From Cunninghamia lanceolata (Eukaryota; Streptophyta; Pinopsida; Cupressales; Cupressaceae), in the NCBI GenBank assembly GCA_027924645.1, contig BSBN01000297.1, positions 8,556,001-8,620,000 on the forward strand: a stretch of DNA of 64,000 bases, given 5' to 3'. Below are positions 45,776-55,080 of the stretch, in pieces. Position 1 is the first letter of the stretch, and each line of letters opens with the position of its first letter. Under the pieces are notes generated by a model. It searched no databases. It had not been told where the DNA came from and worked only from the letters and a program-made list of their open reading frames with translations. The translations under genes and the position numbers were made by a program.

Positions 45776-45793
45776 GCCCCACGGTGGGCGCCA
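45776..45793 (-). other. Primer-binding site, tRNA-Lys type
   Basis: TGGCGCCCACCGTGGGGC on the minus strand, three bases inside the 5' LTR. It matches, from memory, all 18 bases complementary to the 3' end of plant tRNA-Lys(CUU). Fixes the orientation of the element. Confidence 0.85.
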
Positions 45794-45796
45794 AAA

Positions 45797-46854
45797 TGTG
45801 AGGGGGAAAATAGGTTAATCCAAAAGATTATAAAAACCCTAACATCTATAGAATCTGAAGATAAAAGGAGATTAAAACAAATAACAAATAATACCTTGCA
45901 CCTTTACCTTTCGCCTTCCGTAGTTCACCTATCTTTCTTTGATCTTGATTGTGAAGCCCTCAGAAGCTACTTGCTTGCTTGCTTGTTGAAGATGACAAAG
46001 GAAGAATGGCTATGATACTTATGTATTTGAAGATGAGCTTCAAATACATAAATGGAGTATGAATGAGAATGCTTAAATGGGAGTAGGGGTGCCAAAGGCG
46101 CGCTGATATCTCTGCAGCATAAGTTTACACAAAATTCAGATATGAAATGAAGAGAAGAAGGTTGTATTTATAGAAGAGAGTGAGGGAAGATCAATGGTTG
46201 AGAAGAAAAGAAGGAATCAACGGAGGAGGATTGTTGAGGAACGTGCATCCAATAGAAGAAGGACACATGTCATTCCAAAAGTAGCTTAGTTGAGTTAACG
46301 CCTCTCTTGATGAGGATAAGATTTGATTTTCTTAAATTAGAATTTATTTTTCTAATTTAAGAGAAGATTTGCTTTAAAGATGTTTTAAAACTGATTTTGC
46401 TTTTGTAACTCAGAGTTTTGCTTTTGTGTGAAAAGAGGAAGGTTATTTTTGGAATATAAGAATGATTTTTTGAAGAGATAGAAAGCATAATTAAAGAAAT
46501 GAATTTATTTAATTATTTTACAGATAATCGAGAGGAATAAATAAAATATATAAGAATATATTTTATTTTTGTGAGGATTTTTGATTTTATTTAAATAAAA
46601 TTTGCATTTTATTTAAATTTGGAAGAATAAGAGATTTTAATTAAATAATTAAAATTATTTAATTATTTTAGAAGAATGAAGTTGGTGTAAGTGATTTTAA
46701 TTAATTAAATAAATGTGTTTATTTAATTAAATGGGAGGAAGTGAACCACACAAATAAATAAATTTATTTATTTATTGATAGAAGCATATGAAGGATGAAA
46801 TAAATATTTAAAATATTTATTTAAGCAGAGTCATGTCAATTTTAGGTGTATACA
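45797..46854 (-). repeat. 5' LTR of the G-patch element
   Basis: 1,058 bp, TGTGAGG...GTATACA on the plus strand. TATA (minus) at 46,165-46,172 and the AT-palindrome train at 46,325-46,830. Followed directly by the AGTGT duplication. Confidence 0.92.
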
Positions 46855-47050
46855 AGTGTTTTTCCATGGATTCTAGGGAGGTGAATGTGATTGGTCTCGT
46901 CAAAGATGTTGAGGTAAAATTAGCTGCATATCTTGACAAATCATTCTTGATGGATATAATTATTATGGATTGCCCTGCCAAATGGGGCATGCTATTATCA
47001 AGAAAGTGGGCAACCTTTATGGGTTGAAGCATTCATATGGATCTATCATA
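46855..47050 (+). pseudogene. Aspartic protease of the Ty3/gypsy element, 3' part
   Basis: Continues the frame broken at 30,902: FSMDSREVNVIGLVKDVEVK, LAAYLDKSFLMDIIIMDCPA, WGMLLSRKWATFMGG. The hydrophobic IIIMD.PA..GMLLSR segment is the C-terminal lobe typical of Ty3 retropepsins (ILGR-like end). No stop until the protease end, so this half is well kept. Confidence 0.85.
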
Positions 47051-47069
47051 CGCCACTATTCTAGTCTAG

Positions 47070-47860
47070 GGCATGAAAGTAAAGTTGCATAGGGAAAAGA
47101 AGGTGGAAGATCAAAATATAGAGGACAGATATAAAATAGAGGAGGATCTAGCCAATTTCTTTGACACTGATATAGAACATTTTATGGGATATTACAGTGA
47201 TGATAATCCTTGTCTGAATGTTTCACCTTCCAATCCTATTATTTCTAATTCTAAAGCATCTAATTTATGGACGCTATATTTTGATGGTGCATGCTCAAAA
47301 GAAGGCTCAGGCGTTGGAATTATTTTGATATCCCTAGATGGTGACTAGTTTGGTATGTCTTTTAGACTTGATTTTTAGTGCACTAACAACATAGATGAAT
47401 ATGAAGCATTGTTGTTAGGATTAAATATTGCTCACAAGCATAAGGTCAAGTGCCTGAAGATATTTGGCAACTTAGAATTAGTTGTGTAGCAGATTAGAAA
47501 TAAATTTTATGCCAAGGATAAAAGGTTAAGGGGATACAAGAATGTTGTATGGGATACCATGGAGCTGTATGATGCCATTGGCATTGAATGGTTTGATAGA
47601 ACCAGAAATGAAAGGCAGATTCCCTAGCTATAGTTGCATCAAATTTTGATCCCAACTCAAATTTTCCTCATGGCCATCATGCTATTGAAGTGCTTACAAG
47701 GCCAATAATCCTTGATAACATATATAGTTGGCAAGTGTTTAATGACACTAATTAGATTTTTAGTTTCCTCAATTGCATGGATGAGTTTGATAGTCAAGTG
47801 ATTGACTGATAGTCTATCGTAGAGATAGAAAATGGCAAGGAAATGCTATTTGGTAGTGAG
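47070..47860 (+). pseudogene. Additional (archaeal-type) RNase H domain upstream of RT
   Basis: After an acidic linker (47,070-47,250) comes LWTLYFDGACSKEGSGVGII, a TAG, FRLDF, TAG, CTNNIDEYEALLLGLNIAHK, KCLKIFGNLELVV, TAG, QIRNKFYAKDKRLRGYKN, and, after a frameshift near 47,615, ADSLAIVASNFD. This is the RVT_3-type RNase H signature: DGA, NN..EYEALL.GL, GDS.LVV.Q, KD..L..Y, AD.LA. The third acidic position reads GNLELVV, so the catalytic Asp appears as Asn (GAC to AAC, a transition). A second, conventional RNase H follows the RT at 48,990. In Tat-lineage elements the extra RNase H is normally placed after the RT/RNase H; here it lies between protease and RT. Confidence 0.8.
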
Positions 47861-47869
47861 GTAGTGTAG

Positions 47870-48850
47870 TTGAAGAAAAATACCATTCCCAAGGTACTGG
47901 TGGCACTGGAGAGAATGTTTGATAATGCAGACCACTGGAAGAGTAAAGGTAAACCTATTGAAGAGGATAGTGTTGAAGGTGTTAACCTTGGAACTAAGGA
48001 GGCACCTAAAATGGTCTACATAGGTAAGAAATTAAAGGCTCATGAAAAGAAAATGTGGATTGCTTTATTGAGGAAATTTAGAAAATGTTTTGCATGGTCT
48101 TATGATGAGTTGAAAGCTTATAGGGAGGACTTATTTCAGCATACTATTCTTCTCCAACCTGATGCAAAACTGTTTAGGCAAAAATAGAGGCCTATAAACC
48201 CCACTATAGCTCCCAAGATGTAGAAAGAGTTGTTAAAAATGAAAGAGGGAGGTATTATTAAACCAATCAGACATTATGAGTGGGTGTCTAATCTTGTCCC
48301 AGTAAGGAAAAAGAATGGGGAGATTAGACTGTGTGTGGATTTCAAAAACCTAAACATCAAATCCCTTAAGGATTATATTATCCTCTTCCGAGCATGGATC
48401 ATCTTCTGAAGAGGATTGTTGGTTCAGAGTTAATGTTTATGATGGATGGGTTCTAAGGATACAATCAAGTGTTGGTCAAGGAGTCAAAACAATACAAGAC
48501 AACATTCACCAGTCTTTGGGGAACATATATTTATCTGAAAATGCCATTGGATTGAAAAATGTAGGATTAATGTTTCAAAGGGCAATGGATGTGGCCTTTG
48601 CTGGCCTCATTGATGAGATCATGGTTGTATACCAAGATGATCTTACTGCATATTCAAAGGACAAAGATGATCATTGCAAGCATTTCCAATTGATTTTTGA
48701 GAGATGTTTAGAGTATGGGATCTCTTTAAATCCCAAGAAATGCCAATTTGGAGTAGAGGAAGGAAAGTTGCTGGGACATATTGTGTCTAAGGATGGGGTC
48801 AAAATTGATCCAGAAAGAGTTAAGGCCATTGACCTTATCCCTTAGCCCAA
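47870..48850 (+). pseudogene. pol: Reverse transcriptase of the Ty3/gypsy element, broken
   Basis: Begins with 105 open codons (ALERMFDNADHWKSKGKPIE, RKFRKCFAWSYDELKAYRED, HTILLQPDAKLFRQK), then TAG where RT proteins read KQRPINP, another TAG where KMQKEL is expected, then GGIIKPIRHYEWVSNLVPVR, NGEIRLCVDFKNLN. After a damaged palm (frameshift ~48,380; TAA in DGF.GYNQ) comes FQRAMDVAFAGLIDEIMVVY, the catalytic YQDD at 48,630-48,641, CQFGVEEGKLLGHIVSKDGV and PERVKAIDLIP. Intact YxDD but many stops; inactive. The polymerase copied element RNA into DNA in particles. Confidence 0.88.
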
Positions 48851-49400
48851 AACAATCAAGGGTGTTCAGTCCTTCTTTGGATAGATTAATTTTGTGAGGA
48901 GATTTGTCCCTAACTTCGTTGAGAAGACTTAAACCATCTCCAAGATACTTAAGGGACAATCCATCACATGGGACAAGGAATCGACTGAAGCTTTTCTTGA
49001 CATAAAGGAGGATCTCAAGAATGCACCAGTACTGGTAAGCTTAGACTATTCCAAGCCCTTCTAGTTCTTCTCCTTTGCTTCATTTTATACTATTGTTGTT
49101 GTATTATTACAAAAGAACAGTGATGGATTTGAGCAGCCAATAGGATTTTTTAGCAAGTCTTTGCAAGCTGCTGAGTTGAATTATTCTATTATGGAAAAGC
49201 ATGCTTATGCTTTGGTTAAGGTAGTAAAAAATTTTAGACCATATCTTATGGGTGCAAAGACAATTGCATGTGCCCCATTCTACTGTGAAAGATAGTTTCA
49301 CACAATAGGAGACATCTGGAAAAAGATGTAGGTGGATCAATAGGATCCAAGAGTATGATATTGAGTTGCAGATCACCAAATTGGTTAGAGGCTAGGGTTT
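48851..49400 (+). pseudogene. RT thumb and conventional RNase H of the Ty3/gypsy element
   Basis: IKGVQSFFG, TAG, INFVRRFVPNFVEKT, ILKGQSITWDKESTEAFLDI, then the RNase H: APVLVSLDYSKPF, TAG (Gln expected), FFSFASFYTIVVVLLQKNSD, QPIGFFSKSLQAAELNYSIM, EKHAYALVKVVKNFRPYLMG. This is the usual Ty3 RT-RNase H order (Y..TEKE/EKHA.A.V...F). It ends in decayed sequence by 49,400. The usual first catalytic Asp region is altered (SFAS in place of the D.S motif). Confidence 0.8.
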
Positions 49401-49499
49401 AGCTAAGTTGATGGCTAATTCCAACTTAGAGGTCGTTGAGGTAAATGAAATAAATGTTGTTCCATCTGCTGGTGCATGTGCATTGACAAATGATCCATG

Positions 49500-50760
49500 G
49501 TATAGAGATATTATTTTTTATCTTGTCAACATGCATTGTCCTCTAGACATGAATGTCACATAGCAGAGGATACTTAAGCTTCAGTCTCAAAAGTATGTCT
49601 TGATTCAAGATGCATTAATGTGGATAAATCATTAGGGACTGTTGTTGAAGTGTTTGGACCAGCAACAGTTTGATTCAGTCATTGAAGAATATCATCAAGG
49701 CATATGTGGTGGGCATTTTCATGCCAAAACCATAGCACATAAGATTATTAGAGCAGGCTTTTGGTGGCCAAGTCTCTTTAGAGATGTTGCCAATTAGGTC
49801 AGAAGATGTGATGCTTGCCAATGTTTCTCTGGCAAGATGAAATTCGCTCAAGCATTACCCCTTTTGCTAGTGACAGTTGATGCATCATTTCAATAATGGG
49901 GCATTGATTTCATAGGGGAAACTCAAGATAAGTCCAGTAATGGATTCAAGTGGATCCTTATGGCCACTAACTATTTCACCGACTGGGTTGAGGATATCCC
50001 CACTCATAATGCCACATCCAAGGTGGTGGTTGAATTTCTTATGAACAATGTGATAACTAGATTTGGAGCACCATCTAGAATTATTGGAGACAATGCCACG
50101 TGCTTCAGATCTTAGGATATTATTGATATGTGAACATTCCAAGTATGGAATCAAGCTGATTCACTCATCACCATACCATCCCTAGAGCATTGGACAAGCT
50201 GAGTCCAACAATAAGAGTCTCATGAAGATCATAAAGATGATGTTATGTCAGAATAAGAAAAGATGGGATGATAAATTGAAGTACATGCTCTATGGGTTGA
50301 TAGGATAACTTTCAAGAAATCCATTAAAAGGAGCCCTTTTGAACTTGTATATGGAGCAGAGGCAAAAATGCCAATGTCACTGGAATTTCTAGTATATCAG
50401 TTGTTGCAACAAATTGGAGAAAATAAGGATGATGCTTTAGCGCTAGGGATGCATGAGATGACTGAGTTGGATGAGGCTAGAAGGATAGCACATGATAAAA
50501 ATTTGCTTCAATAGTGAAAGGTTGAGCATTTGTTCAGCAAGAGAACAATCAAAAGGAGTTTTCAGATTGGTGATCTGGTTCTCTTATGGAATGCAAAATT
50601 AGAGGACAAGGGTAAGCATGGCAAATTTGAGCCATTATGATTGGGCCCTTACCAAATTGATGAAAGAGTTGGACAAGGTACATTTTACATTAGAAACGTG
50701 GAGGGAGAATTTCTGGAGCTACCCATTCATGGACAACATTTGAAGCTTTACTTTGTGTGA
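49500..50760 (+). pseudogene. Integrase of the Ty3/gypsy element, broken
   Basis: HHCC zinc-binding region at 49,690-49,820 (EEYHQGICGGHFHAKTIAHK, IIRAGFWWPSLFRDVAN, RRCDACQCF). Catalytic core: WGIDFIGE (first Asp, ~49,905), IIGDNATCF (second Asp, ~50,090), and after a frameshift GQAESNNKSLMKI (Glu, ~50,205). C-terminal part: SPFELVYGAEAKMPMSLEFL, TIKRSFQIGDLVLLWNAKLE, KHGKFEP, LGPYQIDERVGQGTFYIRNV, ending HGQHLKLYFV at ~50,760. No chromodomain is visible, as expected for a non-chromovirus. Several TAG/TAA/TGA stops. Confidence 0.88.
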
Positions 50761-50942
50761 GTAAATGCTTCCCCTAAATTTTGAATATAGTCAAATGTAT
50801 TTTGTGCTCTAATGTTTATGACTGTATTTTGTCATGCATATAAGCCGTTGTTGTAAATACATTTATGTGTCTTTTTGGTCTACTCGGAGATCTGATATCC
50901 TCACTGTGACATTTCTTGTCACACATCTGAAACCAAAGCCAG

Positions 50943-53900
50943 TGTTGGCACCTGTAAAATTTTATTCCTAAACATGTCCCATTTTGCCCCCAAGTTCCAT
51001 CTAAATCCCATTTTATGCCTTCAACGTTGAACCTATTGATGATAACCAATCAGAGATGTCTTTCATAGGTTTTCATTTGTTTGCCTTTTAAAATGTAAGG
51101 GAAAAAGTCCCAAAAAGTTGACTAAGTCCCATTTTCTAGGTGTTTCCTTATGTTTTGGCCTTGGTCAGAATTTTGGAGTTTTGGGCTCCTTCCTTTTGTC
51201 GTGTTGTCCCTGTCGGCTCTAAGGTCTGAGGCTAAAATTTGCCTAAGTGTTGAAATTTGCACTAAGTGTTTTGGAGTTCAGAGTTCATGCCTTCTGCCTT
51301 GTATTATCTATCTGCTTTAAAGTCAAACTCCAAATTTTCTCTAAGTGTTATTCATTGGAAAATTCTCCTAAGTGTTTTAGAGGCTGGACTTCAGGCCTTT
51401 GGCCTTCGGTCTTCTTCATGGCAAGTGTCAGGAAGAAGCCCTAGGGTTCAAAGTCTGATGGGTCTCCATGTTCAAATCCCTCTAAGTATGAAGTGTGTGA
51501 TAGAGTTCAGAGGTTGGCTCTTCTTCCCTTCTTCATGGAAGGCGAAATGGGGAAGGTCTGATGACTGATTCTCGACAGGTTTTCTTTTCTTTATGCTAAG
51601 GGCAGACGACGAGGCTCCTTTCTTTCCTCTTCCAAATGGCATTTTCATAATTTTTCCTAAGTGTGTTGGAGGTCAGAGTTCGGGCTTCCTTCCTTCCATC
51701 TTCTTCATGGAAGGTAGAAGGCGAAAGGCCCGACAGTTGACCTTCGACGGGTGTTAATTATTTCTAAGGCATTCTTCCATTCTGCTGAGCCTTTTGGGTG
51801 GACCTACAGTAGGCTTGTGGAACCGTGGGAAGAAGACATGTGGCAAGGTTTGACAACTAATCATCCAAGTGACTTGATGAGTGCTACATGGTATACTTTG
51901 TGACTCTTCCACCATTCCATAGAGCATTTTAGTAAAGCTTTGTCTATAGCCATGAAACAATGGGAAGCTGTCAAGTGGCTGTGACGTCATCCAAATTAAC
52001 TCTTACCAAGGATGGCATAAGGCCAAATGGTGAAGGCCTGAGGCCTGACCCCTGATGCCTTCATATCTATACATAGGCGGTAGTTAAGGAAAAGAACTCA
52101 AAAATGATGAAGGCTTGGAGTCTTTTATTGATGAAAATCTTAGTTCGAGAACTTTGTAGTTTGCCGACTAAGGGGTTCGTTGATCAATGTGATTACTGAC
52201 TAAAGCAAAAGAAGGAGACACTAAAAATTCCTAAGTAAAAGAGAGAAATTGCAAGTGTATCTGTGAAAGGCCAAATTTAGGAACCCCGCGGTTCACCGAT
52301 TGTGGGTTTGGCCGATAGCCCCTTCACCAACAACAAAAAGTTCATGATAGAGAAATTGGCTAAGATAAACAAAAAGGTAAGGAAAGGCCATTATCAACAA
52401 ATTGATGAAAGTCCTAACTTTCCAAAAGTTTAATTTTTCCAAAAGTTGCCAACAGTGAAGATTTTTCGATAAAGAGACAAGATAAAGTGAAGGCAAAAGG
52501 TTCTCAAAATTCACATTTTGCCGATAACAAGGTAACAAGGCAACATGGTTCAAAAAAGTTGATATTTGCCAATAAGGGCAAAAAAGGTAAGTCACTGAAG
52601 TTTTGTATGGTGCACTTTTGCTGATAAGGTAAAAGTAGATTATGAAAACTTCCTAAGGCAGATAAAAGGATTATAAAGGCTTGCTTGGGCTTGGTTTGAG
52701 AAATCAAAGATTTACCGATAAGGCAAATATGACAAAGGGGAAAGCTAAAATTCAAATAAGAAAAAGGAAAAAAGATGGTCTTATCAGTAAACTGATAGAA
52801 GGTCGAACTATCCAAAAGGTTCAAGATTTTGAGAAATCACCAATAAGGTGATAAACATAAGCAAAAGGAAGGTTGGAATTTGCTGATGAAAGGCAAAATG
52901 GCTCAAGTTTGCAAAGGTCCAAAATTGCCGATAAAGTCAAAAAAACTAAGGCAACATGGTTCTAGAAAGTAATATTTTTCCAATAAAGGGCAAGTAAGGC
53001 TAGTTCGAAGAAACCAAGTTTTACCAACTAAGGGATAACATAAGTAGAAAGAAGAAGATAGTTTGCAAAATGTGAAATTTGCCGATAAGGCAAATACAAA
53101 TACTGTGAAAGAAGACAAGGTGGAGGCAAGATGAGAGGTTAGTGAAAATGCCAATTCGCCAACGAAGTGAAAATAGGAAGAAGAATGTAGTAGATGAAGG
53201 AGTTTAGAAAGAGGAAAAATTGCTGATTAAGGGCAAAGTGGCTCTAGTTCATGAAAGATGAAATTTGCCAACAGAGTAGGAAATACAAGAAGCTTCTGAA
53301 AATGGCAAGTGGGTGATAGGGTGCCCAACACGCACATGGTACAGTCACATGTCAGGTGGCTCAAAACTAACTATTTGAACAACATATTAGGGTGCTGTAA
53401 TTGCTTTAAAAGGATAATTCCTTGAAAGTATGCCATGATTGTAGGTATATACAAACTGATTTGTACCCAGAGTTTAATGAATTTGTAGAATAGTGCCATG
53501 CAGGTGGTTGGCACAGTGAAATTATTCAATGCACAAAGGACAAATTAGATAAGTCAAATGTTGTATATGGTAGGGAAAGGAGTAGAACCTTCCCTCTTTA
53601 TTGCTTAAAGTACATGAAGAGTACAAGAAATATTCCTTTGTCATTTTCAAAATTAATTGAGCATGGGTTTTCTCTTTCAATGTGCAAATCTTCTGGCAGA
53701 CTATGAATTGAATTTATGATAGCGTGGGTGCAGTCCTTGACAGGGTGCATCACCTAGGAGAATGCAATGACTTGAAACACTATATATGCATGTGTTTGAA
53801 ATGTAGAAGGGGTTGGTTGGTTAGTTGGGCAATTTCTCAGCACGGTTGTGAGCTCCAGAAGCTAGATCAAGAAAGGATATTTTGTAGTCTTTGTTTAACA

Positions 53901-54697
53901 TGAAATGTATGTAATAAAATTTGCAAATCTTTGTATCAAATTACTATTTTTCTCCACTGTTGTAGGTATTTTTCTTATCTAACCATAATCGCGGTTATAG
54001 TTTGCTCTTGCCACATTTAGTGGTATGAATGTAAGCTCTGATTTGAATGAATGTGATAGTTCTTAATCCATTTTCAAGCTTTGTAAATGGTTATTTCAGT
54101 ATTACATAGGGAAGAACATGGTATGGTGTTGGATTATTAAGTATTTTCAATGATTTGGTATTGATTTTTATTGCATTTGATTTATCAAATAGAAAGTTAT
54201 AGACTTCTATGTGGTTGTTTTCCCCTTGTTGAACATTAGACTTTGCAACCCAATGGATAGGCACCATTCTAAGTAGCCTTAGATCACCCAATCTTCAAAA
54301 CAAAACAATATATCTTATCTTTAGAAGTAGTAGTAATTTTATGCACCCTCATTTTGTAGGATTGCCATTATCAGCTATATAGGGGTCTTATAACAATCAG
54401 TTGTTCTTAGTTTAGTGACATATTTGGGGCTAAGAAAGTGATTTGGGTTTGGTTGTTCATATTTTTAGTTGTTCATTTAGTTTGATAACAATACATGCTT
54501 AGGTATAGCCTTTGGAATATCCCTCCAGAGTTTAAGCTAAGCTCAAGGAGCATATGAGTCTACCCACTCCTGTAGTTGGCCAAAATCCCCCTTAGCTTGT
54601 TGATAAACCTGTTCCTATCACCCTAACGACAATCCCTGGCCTAGGTGATTTAGGAATGTTTTAGAGTCTTGGGTTGCATTAATTTTGGGAACCAACA
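50943..54697 (+). repeat. 3' LTR of the Ty3/gypsy element
   Basis: 3,755 bp, TGTTGGCACC...GGAACCAACA. Carries the same GCCGATAA array (52,160-53,330), including a clean palindrome TTTGCCGATAAGGCAAA near 53,078, and the TATA-like box at 53,780. No clear polypurine tract precedes it. Confidence 0.9.
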
Positions 54698-54702
54698 TGT
54701 CT
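54698..54702. repeat. Target-site duplication of the 24,009 element, right
   Basis: TGTCT, paired with GGTCC at 24,004-24,008. Here the following AG makes TAG; with the left copy the codon is CAG. Confidence 0.6.
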
Positions 54703-55080
54703 AGTTCCCTATAATACTTGGTGTATATGTATACCTTTCTTTTTTTAGTGCTAAAGACTTAGATGTAGAGATCTAGATGTATAATATGCATTTTCATATT
54801 ATTAGGCTTTCTTTTGACCCATATGGAAATTGAACCAATCAATAGGTTCCCATATAAAGCATGTCCCTCATGTTGAGGATTTTTGGAAGGATTGTAATGA
54901 TGAACATGAGGTTAGAAATAAGAGATACACAAGGTTGAATGTATTTGAGATGAAATCCTACAACATCATTGAGGTTCCAGACCAAGTGTCTGGTGATGGG
55001 AAGGTCTTGCAAGAGGATTATGAAGTAAATAAAGTATATCAAGATCCAATTACACCTCTTTACTAGTCTGAGGAATAGGT
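54703..55080 (+). pseudogene. Uncharacterised retroelement ORF family, copy 1, 3' part
   Basis: Resumes the ORF cut at 24,008: FPIILGVYVY against FPITIGWYIC in copy 2, then SFDPYGN against SYDPYGR, and, after a frameshift near 54,825, EDFWKDCNDEHEVRNKRYTR against EDFQADCEDEAEVRRRKYQS, and QEDYEVNKVYQDPITPL against SNVYEEKKVYNDTISAP. It ends at TAG (55,064-55,066). The downstream low-complexity region and nuclear-localisation-like part of copy 2 are not found here. The order of segments proves that 23,330-24,008 and this piece were one gene. Confidence 0.75.

Larger units (their letters stand above)
30903..46854 (-). mobile_element. Non-autonomous LTR retrotransposon with G-patch ORF, itself hosting an insertion
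   Basis: LTRs of 1,058 bp each (30,903-31,960 and 45,797-46,854), termini TGTGAGGGGG...GTGTATACA on the plus strand, perfect TSD AGTGT. Orientation is minus: the Lys-type primer-binding site lies beside the right LTR and a polypurine tract beside the left. I count about 21 differences between LTRs (2.0%). Without the inner element (38,444-45,156) it is about 9.2 kb. It encodes two ORFs (36,714-37,304 and 35,005-36,651) but no recognisable protease, RT or integrase, so it must have been moved by another element's enzymes. It sits in the same orientation as its own passenger and opposite to its host element. Confidence 0.93.
24009..54697 (+). mobile_element. Ty3/gypsy LTR retrotransposon carrying nested elements
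   Basis: Direct LTRs of 3,765 bp (24,009-27,773) and 3,755 bp (50,943-54,697), ends TGTTGG...CCAA(G/C)A, an Asp-type primer-binding site after the left LTR, and gag, protease, RNase H-like, RT, RNase H and integrase in plus orientation. Total 30,689 bp; subtracting the nested element at 30,903-46,854 and one 5-bp duplication leaves about 14.7 kb. LTRs differ by roughly 10% in the first 320 bp counted by eye, so this is the oldest insertion of the nest. All coding regions carry stops and frameshifts; it cannot encode its own proteins now. The Asp primer and the extra archaeal-type RNase H suggest the Tat/Athila side of Ty3/gypsy. Confidence 0.93.
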
